Positions 9,360 through 17,337 of a stretch of 64,000 nucleotides of DNA are shown in pieces (position 1 is the stretch's first letter; the number at the start of each line of letters is the position of its first letter). This DNA is from Gaetbulibacter_B jejuensis (lineage in GTDB: Bacteria; Bacteroidota; Bacteroidia; Flavobacteriales; Flavobacteriaceae): the NCBI RefSeq assembly GCF_039524015.1, contig NZ_BAAAGF010000005.1, forward strand, positions 1 to 64,000, written 5' to 3'. The translations under genes were made by a program, and so were the position numbers. The notes under the pieces were generated by a model. It saw only the letters and a list, made by a program, of their open reading frames with translations. It was not told the origin of the DNA and made no database searches.

Positions 9360-11798
9360 ATGAAACACCTATTTGCATTTTTTATGTTTGCTGTATTATT
9401 TTCAAGTTGTGACAACAACAGTAATAAAGCAAAGAAACTTGTTGATCTTATTCCTAGCAATGCTACTCTTGTTATAAAATCAAAAAACATTGAAGGTTTA
9501 AAAAGCGGACTAAAAAGCAATACGTTAATCGATAAGCTCTCTAGTTATTCTGAATTTAAAAATTTAGAGCAAAACTTCAAACCGCTAGTTTATTTCAATC
9601 CAAACAGCGAAGTTTTAATTTGCCTTAGTAAAGATGCTAACGATAGTTTAGAATTTTCTGTTATTAGCAGATTTCATAAAGATATTTTTAAAACCGACTC
9701 TATTCCGAATATAATTTCAGAAACGGTTTCATCAAAAACTAAATCTATAACTAAGTCTACTATTAACAATAAGATTATTTACAGCACAATTGTTGATAGT
9801 ATTTTTATTGCATCCAACAGACTTAAGACTTTAGAGTCCTCTATTGAAAACAACAATACTGTTGATGACGAGTTTAGAAAAATTTACTCAACAACCGACA
9901 ACTCTAAAACCTTTTCAATAATTTCAAAATCTAAAGGGCAACACTACTTCCCTAAAGCTTTTGTTTCTGACTCCTTAAACAATTTACAGTTTAGCAATTA
10001 TTTAATGTTAGATGTTGATGTATTGCAAGACGATATTTTAAGCAACGGAATTACAAAAGCAACCGACTCATCACAAAGCTTAATAAACAGTTTTAAAGGT
10101 ACATTTCCGCAAGAAAATTTGATTAGTAAAATTAGTCCAAAAGATACTGATGCTTTTGTGAGTTATACGTTTAATGATATTAAAATTTTTAAAGAGAATT
10201 TAGATAAATTCAAACCTAAAGATTCTACTGAAATTGAAACCGAAATTTTTGACAATATTATAGAGGTTGGCACACTATATTCTAACAATAAAACAGCAGT
10301 GTTTTTCAACTCATTAGACCCAACCACAACTGCTGCTAATTTAGACACTTCTAATCCTATTGAAACCTATAGAGACATTGATATTTACGAGTTTAAATCG
10401 CCAGAATTAATCAGCAATTATTTCTCGCCTTTAATCACCAATTCTTCGGCTTCGAATTATGTAAAAATTGAGGACTTTTTTGTGTTTTCAAATGACATTG
10501 ATTTTTTAAAAGAAATCATTTCAAATTATCAAAATAACACTACGCTTTTTGAACAGGATCATTACAGTCGTATCATGCAAAATTTAAGCGACGAAGCTTC
10601 TATTTTAATCTACGGAAATGCTTCAAGACTTAACACTGTTTTAAACACCAATTTTTCAGAAGAAAAAACCCTAGACTTATCAGGTTATCAATCGTCTGCA
10701 ATTCAATATATTTATGACACCGATTTTGCGCATGTAAACGCCATCATTAAAAAGCATAAAGCAAAGCGTATTTCCAATAGTATTTCTGAAGAAACCACGA
10801 TTACTTTAGAAGATGATTTACTTACCAATCCGCAACTAGTTACCAACCATACCAACAATCAAAAAGACATTGTTGTACAAGATGTAAAAAACAATCTTTA
10901 CCTCATTTCTAACGATGGTAAAATTTATTGGAAAAAACAGCTAGAAGGAAAAATACTTGGTACTATTGAGCAAATTGATAGCTATAAAAACGGTAGACTT
11001 CAACTGGTATTTGCTACTTCAAACAGAGTTTATGTTTTAGATAGAAATGGTAAAGACGTTTCTGGTTTTCCGTTGAAGTTTAATGACCAAATAACGCAAC
11101 CGCTTTCAGTATTTGACTATGATAAAAAGAAAAACTACCGTTTGCTGGTTACGCAAGGCAAATCGCTTTTAATGTATGATAAAGACGGAAAAATAGTTAA
11201 AGGCTTTACGTATAAAAAAGCACCAAGCACTATCAATACACAACCGCAACATTTTAGAATTGGAAACAAAGATTATATTGTGTTTTCACAAGGTGAAAAA
11301 CTCGAAATCCTAGACAGAACAGGAAAAACAAGAGTTAAAGTAAGTACTGATATCGATTTTTCAAACAACAATATTTACCTATACAACAACAAATTTACCA
11401 CTACAACAAACAATGGTGTTTTAATACAAATTGACCAAAATGGTAAATTTAGCAGTGCTAATCTTAATTTAAAAGAAAACCATAAGCTTACCACAACCAG
11501 TAAGACCTTAGTTACTTTGTCTGAAAATAAACTAGACATAAAATCTAAAACGGTTGAGCTAGATTATGGCGAATACACTGAGCCACAAATTTTCTACATT
11601 TACGATAAGATTTATGTCACCACTACCGATCTTCAATCCAAGAAAATTTACTTGTTTGACAGTCAAGCAAAATCCATAGCCAATTTCCCTATTTATGGTA
11701 ATTCAGCTATTGTATTGGATAATATTGATAAAGACCGAAATCTTGAAGTGATAACTAAAGGCGACACCAATAGCATTATTTTGTATCAAATCAATTAA
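9360..11798 (+). CDS. Large lipoprotein of unknown function with propeller-like C-terminal repeats
   Basis: 812 residues; signal peptide with lipobox F-S-S-C (Cys17). The N-terminal 450 residues have no recognisable motif. From about residue 500 to the end there are repeating beta segments such as DGKIYWKKQLEGKI, VYVLDRNGKDVSGFPL, LLMYDKDGKIVKGF and LEILDRTGKTRVKV, which resemble PQQ- or VCBS-type blades, so a beta-propeller is likely. It follows rnhB by 27 nt with its own -7 box. No enzymatic residue pattern was seen. A cell-envelope structural or binding role is a guess from the export signal and fold. Confidence 0.7.
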   Translation: MKHLFAFFMFAVLFSSCDNNSNKAKKLVDLIPSNATLVIKSKNIEGLKSGLKSNTLIDKLSSYSEFKNLEQNFKPLVYFNPNSEVLICLSKDANDSLEFSVISRFHKDIFKTDSIPNIISETVSSKTKSITKSTINNKIIYSTIVDSIFIASNRLKTLESSIENNNTVDDEFRKIYSTTDNSKTFSIISKSKGQHYFPKAFVSDSLNNLQFSNYLMLDVDVLQDDILSNGITKATDSSQSLINSFKGTFPQENLISKISPKDTDAFVSYTFNDIKIFKENLDKFKPKDSTEIETEIFDNIIEVGTLYSNNKTAVFFNSLDPTTTAANLDTSNPIETYRDIDIYEFKSPELISNYFSPLITNSSASNYVKIEDFFVFSNDIDFLKEIISNYQNNTTLFEQDHYSRIMQNLSDEASILIYGNASRLNTVLNTNFSEEKTLDLSGYQSSAIQYIYDTDFAHVNAIIKKHKAKRISNSISEETTITLEDDLLTNPQLVTNHTNNQKDIVVQDVKNNLYLISNDGKIYWKKQLEGKILGTIEQIDSYKNGRLQLVFATSNRVYVLDRNGKDVSGFPLKFNDQITQPLSVFDYDKKKNYRLLVTQGKSLLMYDKDGKIVKGFTYKKAPSTINTQPQHFRIGNKDYIVFSQGEKLEILDRTGKTRVKVSTDIDFSNNNIYLYNNKFTTTTNNGVLIQIDQNGKFSSANLNLKENHKLTTTSKTLVTLSENKLDIKSKTVELDYGEYTEPQIFYIYDKIYVTTTDLQSKKIYLFDSQAKSIANFPIYGNSAIVLDNIDKDRNLEVITKGDTNSIILYQIN

Positions 11799-11813
11799 TT
11801 AGCGTCATTTTCT

Positions 11814-11843
11814 TTGTATATAAAAATCAATTTTGTACTTTTA
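11814..11843 (+). promoter_or_regulatory. Promoter candidate for a non-coding transcript
   Basis: TTG (11814-11816), 19-nt spacer, TACTTTTA (11836-11843, one mismatch to TAnnTTTG). Transcription would start near 11850, where there is no good open reading frame before the terminator at 12007. Confidence 0.4.
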
Positions 11844-11849
11844 AAAACG

Positions 11850-12007
11850 CTATTAATCAATCAATTACAATACAATTTTTCAAACACCTTTTATTAACTA
11901 TACAGCGGACAATCCTCATGTAGGAGATGATTTGTTATGAGATTATAGCAACCAAATCTCAAGTCCCTGAGTCTTCATTGCGCCAAAGGAAACTTTGGCG
12001 CTTTTTG
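11850..12007 (+). ncRNA. Candidate structured small RNA, about 155 nt
   Basis: The 257-nt space between two genes holds a promoter-like pair, a structured segment and a strong terminator, but no convincing coding region. Pairing possibilities include a TCCT/AGGA hairpin (11913-11925), a six-base stem GATTTG (11929-11934) with CAAATC (11953-11958), and flanking GGA/TCC pairing. GC content rises sharply over 11895-12000 relative to the AT-rich surroundings. I do not recognise a known RNA family; it is not a tRNA, tmRNA, SRP RNA or common riboswitch by its conserved motifs. It might instead be a leader acting on the gene at 12056, but the terminator precedes that gene's ATG by about 50 nt. Confidence 0.4.
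11980..12007 (+). terminator. Terminator of the small RNA candidate
   Basis: Perfect 9-bp stem GCGCCAAAG / CTTTGGCGC with a GAAA loop, followed by TTTTTG. It lies about 180 nt after the preceding stop codon, which is unusually far if it only ends that mRNA. Confidence 0.85.
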
Positions 12008-12055
12008 TTTAAAATAGCTCTAATTTTAGTACTATTGTATCCTTAAAAAAATACT

Positions 12056-13105
12056 ATGATAAAGCGCAACAAAGCATCTATTTCAAAATGCATCTTACAT
12101 AAAGTCGGTAATAAGTTCAACAGCACAAAAAATGCGTTTTCTGAGCAACTTATAGATTTTGACGAAGTTAGCTACGACCTTATTGTACCTTATCTTTTAA
12201 GGCCTTTTACTAGCGTAGCCGAAACCTACAGGTTCAATCATCATTCTAATATTGAGCTTAACGAAATCAACACCTATTCGTCTCAATTACTTAACGATGA
12301 CAGCAACTTTATTGAAGTATCAAAACACATTGTTACACATTTGTTTGAGCAAAGTAATTCTGCACAAATAAAAACAGGAGATGTTATTGTGTGCATGCTT
12401 CATGATATACAGTATGAAGACTATGTGTGTGACGCTGTTGGTATTTTTAAAATTGAAAACAAAGCGCATTTTTTTCAAACCTATTTAGAAAACAATAGCT
12501 ACGATATTATTGTACAAAAAGGTATAGCCACCAAAAAGGTTGATAAAGGCTGCATAATACTTAATACTGCTGACACCGAAGGCAAAATTGTGCTAAGTGT
12601 GGACAACAATAACTACGACACGCAATACTGGATTAAAAGCTTTTTAAACGTTAAATATCCTGACGACTCTAACCAGCACACTAAAAATTATATCGAAATG
12701 TGTCGTGAGTTCTCTAAAGATGTAATGCAACCACAGTTTGGAGGTCAAGAGCAAAGTAACTTTTTAGCTAAAACGGTTGACTTTTTTAAGGAAAACGAAA
12801 TTATAAACGTTGAAACCTTTAAAGAAGATGTCTTTGAAGACGAAGATAGAATACAGCTTTTTGAAGACTACAAGAAAACCTATGAAAGCGACCACAACCT
12901 TGTGCTGAGAAACCAGTTTGATGTCTCTGAGGTCGTACTTAAAAAGCAAAAACAAAAAATAAAAACCGAAATAAAGCTAGACACTAACATACAAATAAAG
13001 CTAGATGTTGATGCACCTGATGCCTCTGCCGAATATTTAGAAAGAGGTTATGACGAAGCTAAAAAAATGCACTATTACAAAGTGTTTTTTAACGAAGAAG
13101 GCTAA
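12056..13105 (+). CDS. Nucleoid-associated protein, NdpA/YejK family
   Basis: 349 residues, the usual length. The family is named after E. coli YejK (NdpA), a nucleoid-bound protein. Supporting features are the N-terminal ISKCILHKVGNK segment, the YLLRPF motif near residue 46, and a central GDVIVCMLHDIQYEDY segment followed by VGIFKIENK, all in the family order; the C-terminal part is rich in Lys, Asp and Glu. It probably binds DNA and is cytoplasmic. Its stop codon at 13103-13105 lies at the very edge of a repeated intergenic element that opens a run of short, AT-rich unknown genes. Confidence 0.8.
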   Translation: MIKRNKASISKCILHKVGNKFNSTKNAFSEQLIDFDEVSYDLIVPYLLRPFTSVAETYRFNHHSNIELNEINTYSSQLLNDDSNFIEVSKHIVTHLFEQSNSAQIKTGDVIVCMLHDIQYEDYVCDAVGIFKIENKAHFFQTYLENNSYDIIVQKGIATKKVDKGCIILNTADTEGKIVLSVDNNNYDTQYWIKSFLNVKYPDDSNQHTKNYIEMCREFSKDVMQPQFGGQEQSNFLAKTVDFFKENEIINVETFKEDVFEDEDRIQLFEDYKKTYESDHNLVLRNQFDVSEVVLKKQKQKIKTEIKLDTNIQIKLDVDAPDASAEYLERGYDEAKKMHYYKVFFNEEG

Positions 13106-13188
13106 GCTTGACTTTGTGAAAATTTTCAGCTAACTTAGTCTAACGGTCGATATAGATTATTAAAACAGTACATATCTTTCTAAAGTTG
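13103..13188 (+). repeat. Cassette-boundary-like repeat, copy 1
   Basis: Bases 13119-13188 are 91% identical (64 of 70, no gaps) to 14377-14446; weaker identity runs back to the stop codon of the preceding gene. The unit contains GTCTAAC (13138-13144), an imperfect GATAT...ATATC hairpin and ends AAAGTTG, followed after 19 nt by the ATG of the next small gene. The arrangement (RYYYAAC-like box, hairpin, GTTRNNN-like box, then a gene) resembles an integron attC site; that identification is inference. Confidence 0.75.
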
Positions 13189-13207
13189 TAAATGAACAAA
13201 ATAAAGA

Positions 13208-13717
13208 ATGTATAGAGAATTTAAGTTTAAAAAAGGTAAAGTCTTATTTGGACTGATTTTTTATGTACTACTGCTTTTAATATTCATTTCTTTTTTAATA
13301 AATCCTGAAATTTATATTAGGAAAGTTTTTATGACCGAAAGAAGTATTATAATAATTGGGATAATTGGAATTATATATTCATCTTCTGTACTATATTCCT
13401 TTATTATACTACTCTCAAGGAAGTATTCCATAAAAATTACGGAGGAATTTTTAATTGACAATTCAAAGTATGAATCATTGGGAAAAATAGAATGGAAAGA
13501 TATTTCTAAAATACAAAGGTTTAAGAAAAACAATATAGAGTTGACTCTGAATAGAGATATCCTTAAAAATAAAAATTTACTGAAAAGATTTCTGACTTTT
13601 ATGCATAATTGGAATTACAATAAAAGCATTCTCATTTCAAGCGCTTTAACTGATTGTAACACTGAAGAACTTTTTGTAACAATTTCAGGAGCTTATGAAA
13701 GAAATAAATTGAAATGA
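13208..13717 (+). CDS. Small membrane protein, STM3941-like, in cassette-like array
   Basis: 169 residues. Two transmembrane segments (about 12-32 and 44-70) are followed by a cytoplasmic domain of about 95 residues with the pattern I-K-I-T-x-E-x-L-I-D-N and KIEWKDISKIQRF, which resembles the bacterial PH-like domain of the STM3941 family. Function is unknown. Codon and base use is much more AT-rich than the neighbouring housekeeping genes. It is flanked on both sides by related repeat sequences and begins 19 nt after an AAAGTTG end, so it may be a mobile cassette gene. The reading frame looks intact. Confidence 0.6.
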   Translation: MYREFKFKKGKVLFGLIFYVLLLLIFISFLINPEIYIRKVFMTERSIIIIGIIGIIYSSSVLYSFIILLSRKYSIKITEEFLIDNSKYESLGKIEWKDISKIQRFKKNNIELTLNRDILKNKNLLKRFLTFMHNWNYNKSILISSALTDCNTEELFVTISGAYERNKLK

Positions 13718-13829
13718 AAAAACCACACACAATAATGTATAACCGCAATTTATTCATAGCTTATTACAAAGCGCTTTTTCAACAAAGAAAACTAAACATG
13801 GCTTTATAAAGTTGTAACCAATTTGACAA
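13718..13829 (+). repeat. Intergenic repeat segment between cassette-like genes
   Basis: Contains a CACAATAATGTATAACCGC block near 13727-13745, of a type I recall from intergenic regions of many flavobacteria, then ACAAAG...TTTTTCAACAAA...ACTAAAC (13766-13810), which is repeated at 14335-14380. It ends CTTTATAAAGTTG (13802-13814) 15 nt before the ATG at 13830, the same geometry as the other copies. Confidence 0.65.
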
Positions 13830-14207
13830 ATGAAACGTATACTATTCGGAATTGGAATAATTTTGTTCATCGGCATTTTAATTTTACGATGTGATATTCC
13901 AATGTCAAAAAGTAGTGTTGTCGGAGTTTATGCAAATACAAATTACGGAAATGAACCTTGCTGTTTGGAATCACCACAAAAAGCAGATACTCTGACTTTA
14001 AAATCTGACGGAACATTTTCAAGCGGATATTACGGCAATGGAACTTATAAAGTTAGTTACGGAATTTTGACAACTGAAATTGATTTAACTTATGAATATG
14101 AAATGGGAAAAGCAGGACATAGCACATACTTCAGTAATAAAATCTATGAGAAACCGAAAATAATCCTGAATTACGACTTGAATCACTACTATGAGAAAGT
14201 GGAATAA
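13830..14207 (+). CDS. Small exported protein of unknown function in cassette-like array
   Basis: 125 residues. Hydrophobic N-terminus (about 5-20) ending L-I-L-R-C; Arg before Cys is unusual for a lipobox, so lipidation is doubtful and it may be membrane-anchored or secreted. The remainder includes a Cys-Cys pair (EPCCLES) and a DTLTLKSDGTFSSGYYGNGTY segment reminiscent of lipocalin-like beta-barrels. I do not recognise the family. It is preceded by AAAGTTG plus 15 nt and followed directly by repeat sequence, as expected for a single-gene cassette. Confidence 0.6.
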   Translation: MKRILFGIGIILFIGILILRCDIPMSKSSVVGVYANTNYGNEPCCLESPQKADTLTLKSDGTFSSGYYGNGTYKVSYGILTTEIDLTYEYEMGKAGHSTYFSNKIYEKPKIILNYDLNHYYEKVE

Positions 14208-14546
14208 AAAACCGGTTGCAACAATTTATGATCGTTAGACGAAACTTCTAAAAACACTGTTTTATTATCTTCTTCATTAACAACAAACAAGCACCCTTTT
14301 TAACTTCTATTTCAACACTAAAAAACACCCTACTACAAAGTACTTTTCAACAAAAAAGACTAAACTTGTCTTAATTAAAATTTTCAGCTAACTTCGTCTA
14401 ACGGTCGATATAGATTTTCAAAACAATCCATATCTTTATAAAGTTGGCTTTAATTTTGGAATGAAATTTGAAAAAACAATTTATATTAATGGTAGGGTTT
14501 TTGCCTGCTAAAGTGTCTTATAGAAGAATTAATAAAATCAAATAAA
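14208..14546 (+). repeat. Composite cassette-boundary repeats
   Basis: This 339-nt stretch has no real gene. It holds GTTAGAC (14234-14240), a block 14244-14330 repeated at 15077-15163 (both contain AACTTCTATTTCAA), a block 14335-14380 repeated at 13766-13810, and the 70-nt block 14377-14446 repeated at 13119-13188. The last has GTCTAAC (14396-14402), a hairpin GATATAGATT (14407-14416) pairing 9 of 10 with AATCCATATC (14425-14434), and GTTGGCT (14443-14449). Right after it, an ATG at 14461 opens a 16-codon frame that ends at 14511, possibly the remnant of a lost cassette gene. Confidence 0.75.
14461..14511 (+). pseudogene. 16-codon frame, possible remnant of a cassette gene
   Basis: An ATG follows the AAAGTTG end of the repeat by 14 nt, exactly where the intact cassette genes begin, but the frame stops after 16 codons (MKFEKTIYINGRVFAC). 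It may be a truncated gene whose remainder was replaced, or chance. Nothing supports expression. Confidence 0.25.
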
Positions 14547-14975
14547 ATGAAAACCTCAAATTTTAAACTACTTACAATTTTTACTGCAATGGTATTATTT
14601 GTCGTAACATTTACGTCTTGTTCTGATGACGACGGATCAACAGCTAATATAACTGTTAACGAAGGACCATCAGGCGACATTGGTGGCGATTTTACTGGAA
14701 ATGGAGGAAATTCCTCCCGAACAATTAGTTGGACTAATAATTTAGCAACAGCTGACTATAATGCTGACATAACTGCTACTGCAACCGGAACATTTAATAT
14801 GGTAGTTGCTGATTCCGAAGGAACTGTAGTACTTGACAGAACTTTGAATGGTGGAACTGAACCTGACAGTATTGACGGAGTTACACAAGCAGGAGAACCT
14901 GGAGAATGGACTGTTACAATAACAATTACTTCATTCAATGGAAACGGAAGTTATTCTTTAAGTGCTGGAAACTAA
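14547..14975 (+). CDS. Small lipoprotein of unknown function in cassette-like array
   Basis: 142 residues. Signal peptide with lipobox F-T-S-C (Cys25) followed by SDDDGS, the flavobacterial lipoprotein export pattern. The mature part is low in charge, rich in Gly, Thr, Ser and Asn, and consists of predicted beta-strands (TISWTNNL, FNMVVADSEGTVVLDRTL, EWTVTITITSF), suggesting one immunoglobulin-like or pre-peptidase C-terminal-like sandwich. It ends in a dedicated terminator at 14987-15014. No family recognised. Position within the repeat-bounded run suggests acquisition by transfer. Confidence 0.65.
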   Translation: MKTSNFKLLTIFTAMVLFVVTFTSCSDDDGSTANITVNEGPSGDIGGDFTGNGGNSSRTISWTNNLATADYNADITATATGTFNMVVADSEGTVVLDRTLNGGTEPDSIDGVTQAGEPGEWTVTITITSFNGNGSYSLSAGN

Positions 14976-14986
14976 TAAAGTATTGG

Positions 14987-15014
14987 AAAGGCTGTCTGAA
15001 TTGATAGCCTTTTC
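14987..15014 (+). terminator. Terminator after the small lipoprotein gene
   Basis: Stem AAAGGCTGTC pairing with GATAGCCTTT (one G-T pair), followed by TTC-T-rich sequence. It lies 12 nt after the stop codon. Confidence 0.7.
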
Positions 15015-15295
15015 TATTTGAAAATATATAAAAACTACAGCCAACAATGGCTATAATTCATTGCTTGTTATCGCCTACTTCTAAAAAAACACCTTTTTAT
15101 TGTCTCCTTCTTTAACAACAAGCAAGTACCCTTTTTAACTTCTATTTCAACCCTAAAAACCACTATTACCCTGAAAACATTAGTGTTATATTAACAAAAA
15201 ATAATGGTGCTTTTTAGTATATTCGTATTTCAAATTGTATATTTTGAGAAATCAATAAAAAAACAATAAATAACACTAATTCAATACTTTACATT
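15015..15295 (+). repeat. Right-hand end of the cassette-like array
   Basis: Contains GCCAACAATGGCTATAATTC near 15039 (a self-complementary GCCA...TGGC hairpin) and 15077-15163, the second copy of the block at 14244-14330 (roughly 85% identical by eye). Unlike the other copies it does not end in AAAGTTG before the next gene, so the array probably ends here. From 15164 to 15295 I see only AT-rich leader sequence of the next gene. Confidence 0.65.
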
Positions 15296-15646
15296 ATGAA
15301 ATCAATTCTTATTTTATTTTTAGCACTTTTTTCGTTTAGTATTCAAGCTCAAGACACTGTTAAAGAAGGAGACGTTTTGCTTATTGGTAAAGCTAGTGGC
15401 GAAACCTACTCACATGTAGATTTTCCACGTCTAAACACTTTAGTAAAAAGAGGTAGTGTAGCGTCTTACAAAAATGTAGTTGGTGAATTGGCAGTAGTGG
15501 AATCTGTAACTAAAAACAAAGACAACACTGTAAAAATCACTTTGAAATTAAAAAGCGGAAAGAAGTTTTTTAACTATTTAAACTCAGTTTCTGCCGATTA
15601 TGATAAAGCTATAGCTTCAGGCGAGCTTAAGCAAGCAGCATATTAA
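15296..15646 (+). CDS. Small secreted protein of unknown function
   Basis: 116 residues with a clear signal peptide (cleavage around IQA-QD). The mature 98 residues contain GDVLLIGKASGETYSHVDFPR and a Lys-rich beta hairpin (TVKITLKLKSGKKF). No catalytic motif is visible, and I cannot name a domain. The gene converges with lipB, and the two reading frames overlap by four nt at their stop codons. A periplasmic location is expected. The lack of cassette-type repeat immediately upstream suggests it belongs to the stable chromosome rather than to the preceding array. Confidence 0.65.
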   Translation: MKSILILFLALFSFSIQAQDTVKEGDVLLIGKASGETYSHVDFPRLNTLVKRGSVASYKNVVGELAVVESVTKNKDNTVKITLKLKSGKKFFNYLNSVSADYDKAIASGELKQAAY

Positions 15647-16353
15647 ACTGTAACCGTATTTAGTTCTGCCTCAAATAGAGTTGAAAAATGTTTTAATAAT
15701 TTTTCCTTCACTTGAGGCATACTTATACGCTCTACGCCCAACTCTACATTAAGCGACGTTACAGCTTTTCCTCTTATACCACATGGTATAATGTTATCAA
15801 AATAGCCTAAATCGGCATTGACGTTAAGTGCAAAACCATGCATAGTTACCCAACGACTCGCTCTTACTCCCATTGCGCAAATTTTTCTTGCAAATGGCGT
15901 ACCTACATCCAACCAAACACCTGTTTCTCCAGGACTACGCTCTGCTTTTAAACCGTATTCGGCAAGCGTAAGAATAATCATTTCTTCTAGTAATCTCAGG
16001 TATTTATGAATATCGGTAAAAAAGTTGTCTAAATCCAAAATAGGATAGCCAACAATTTGACCTGGTCCATGATAGGTAATATCTCCTCCTCTGTTTATTT
16101 TATAAAACGTAGCCCCTTTGTCTTTTAGCTGCTCCTCGTTTAAAAGAAGGTTAGACATATCACCACTTTTCCCTAAGGTGTACACATGAGGATGCTCTAC
16201 AAACAAAAAATAATTGCTTGTAGGCTCGTTAGTAGCTTCTCTTCTATTGCGAATCTTTAGGTCTAAAATGCTTTTAAAAAGCGCTTCTTGGTAATCCCAA
16301 GTGTCTTTATAGTCTTTTAAACCTAAGTCTTGTATGTCTATTGTTTTGTTCAA
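15643..16353 (-). CDS. lipB: Lipoyl(octanoyl) transferase LipB
   Basis: 236 residues. Transfers the octanoyl group from acyl carrier protein to the lipoyl-domain lysine of 2-oxoacid dehydrogenases and the glycine cleavage H protein, the first step of lipoate attachment. Diagnostic motifs are FVEHPHVYTLGKSG, RGGDITYHGPGQIVGYPILDL, the catalytic Lys in ARKICAMGVR and the catalytic Cys in IIPCGIRGKAVTSL. It lies 4 nt after the preceding lipoprotein gene, so both are one transcript. lipA is not in the window. A target for its product, the E2 lipoyl domain, is encoded at 48.8-50.1 kb. Confidence 0.96.
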   Translation of the reverse strand: MNKTIDIQDLGLKDYKDTWDYQEALFKSILDLKIRNRREATNEPTSNYFLFVEHPHVYTLGKSGDMSNLLLNEEQLKDKGATFYKINRGGDITYHGPGQIVGYPILDLDNFFTDIHKYLRLLEEMIILTLAEYGLKAERSPGETGVWLDVGTPFARKICAMGVRASRWVTMHGFALNVNADLGYFDNIIPCGIRGKAVTSLNVELGVERISMPQVKEKLLKHFSTLFEAELNTVTV

Positions 16354-16357
16354 AAAA

Positions 16358-17113
16358 TTAGTCTTCTAAAATTACTTCAACATCTAAAAGTGCAGGGTTT
16401 TTTAACGACTCCATAAAGTTAACTTCTAGAGTAAAACTTTTACGGTCATCACTAAACATTGCTGCTTCGTTTGATACTGATTTTATAGGTTTAGGGAAAT
16501 GATAATTCAATGTATAGTTTGAAGTTGCAAACATCATTTCCATTGAGCTTAAACTATCCATAGCTTGTTGGTGTAGTTCTGTATCAATAATTTTAGCAGA
16601 ACGCTTAAAAACACCTTTCTTGAAAGTATATTTAATATCTGTAGCACTATTGCTTCCTAAGCTAGAAAACGGATTTGAAGCATCGGCAGGTTTCATTCCA
16701 CCTTCACCTTGCATATTGCCAACACTGTTCATAGCTTGAAACATATCTTGCAGCTCACCAGCATCTTTAAAATCGGTTAGTAAATCAAACTTCATAACGC
16801 TAGTTTCAGTATCCATAAGCATGTGCATTTTAAAGTTCTCTAGAGCCTTAAGCTTATCTTGGTCTTCTTGCGGAAGCTTAGAAATACTATCTCTTTTTTC
16901 GTCTAAAAAGTCTTTAAATACAATGGTAGAATCCATTCGTTCAGTACCATCTTCTTTCATTTTTTCACCAGCCATTTGCATCAACTCTGAAGCATCCATG
17001 GAAAACTCCATTTTACCGCTTCCGTCTTCATTAATGTAAATGTTTTCAGAAAATTGACAACTTGTAAGGCAAACCATTGCCAGAGATACCACTAGTAGGA
17101 AAATTCTATTCAT
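16358..17113 (-). CDS. Lipoprotein of unknown function upstream of lipB
   Basis: 251 residues; lipobox L-T-S-C (Cys19). After the lipid anchor comes NIYINEDGSGKMEFSMD, a beta-rich start common in LppM-like and TIGR-type bacterial lipoproteins, then a helical, Met-rich middle (MQMAGEKMKEDG, MFQAMNSVGNMQG) and a C-terminal beta region. No catalytic residues are evident. It is the first gene of the transcript that continues into lipB (4-nt gap). The -7 box at 17144-17151 is 30 nt upstream. Function is unknown and the lipB association may be only positional. Confidence 0.7.
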   Translation of the reverse strand: MNRIFLLVVSLAMVCLTSCQFSENIYINEDGSGKMEFSMDASELMQMAGEKMKEDGTERMDSTIVFKDFLDEKRDSISKLPQEDQDKLKALENFKMHMLMDTETSVMKFDLLTDFKDAGELQDMFQAMNSVGNMQGEGGMKPADASNPFSSLGSNSATDIKYTFKKGVFKRSAKIIDTELHQQAMDSLSSMEMMFATSNYTLNYHFPKPIKSVSNEAAMFSDDRKSFTLEVNFMESLKNPALLDVEVILED

Positions 17114-17143
17114 TGTATTGAATTTAGATTATGATTAGTGGTA

Positions 17144-17151
17144 CAAAGATA
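17144..17151 (-). promoter_or_regulatory. -7 box for the lipoprotein-lipB operon
   Basis: TATCTTTG on the minus strand matches TAnnTTTG and is 30 nt before the ATG at 17113. A -33 TTG at normal spacing is not obvious. Confidence 0.45.
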
Positions 17152-17178
17152 CGGTTTATTCTGCTTTAGAAAAAAGGC

Positions 17179-17337
17179 TTATCGATCAGGATTATTTAAG
17201 ATAACCAAAGCTGCTATAACTCCAGGAACCCAGCCACAAAGCCATAATAAAAATACGATAATTATTGAGCCACAACCTTTGCCTAAAACTGCCAAAGGCG
17301 GACAGATTATGGATAAAATTACTCTCCAAATACTCAT
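17179..17337 (-). CDS. Pmp3/YqaE family small membrane protein
   Basis: 52 residues, below common length cut-offs. The translation (MSIWRVILSIICPPLAVLGK at the start, then a second hydrophobic stretch and LNNPDR at the end) has the two transmembrane helices and the ICPPLAV motif that define the Pmp3/YqaE family of small stress-related, membrane-potential-affecting proteins. The second helix contains LCGWVPGVIAAL, again as in the family. It starts at the ATG complementary to 17335-17337. A plus-strand open frame over the same DNA is a shadow. Regulation is not visible. Confidence 0.88.
   Translation of the reverse strand: MSIWRVILSIICPPLAVLGKGCGSIIIVFLLWLCGWVPGVIAALVILNNPDR

Noticed and set aside
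11905..11960. A possible tRNA in the structured segment before 12.0 kb
   Set aside because: The hairpin with loop CATGT has only 4 bp, there is no T-arm GGTTCRA motif and no CCA or acceptor pairing, so it is not a tRNA.
13119..15163. CRISPR array
   Set aside because: The repeats are 45-87 nt, irregularly spaced and flank genes; there are no regular short spacers.
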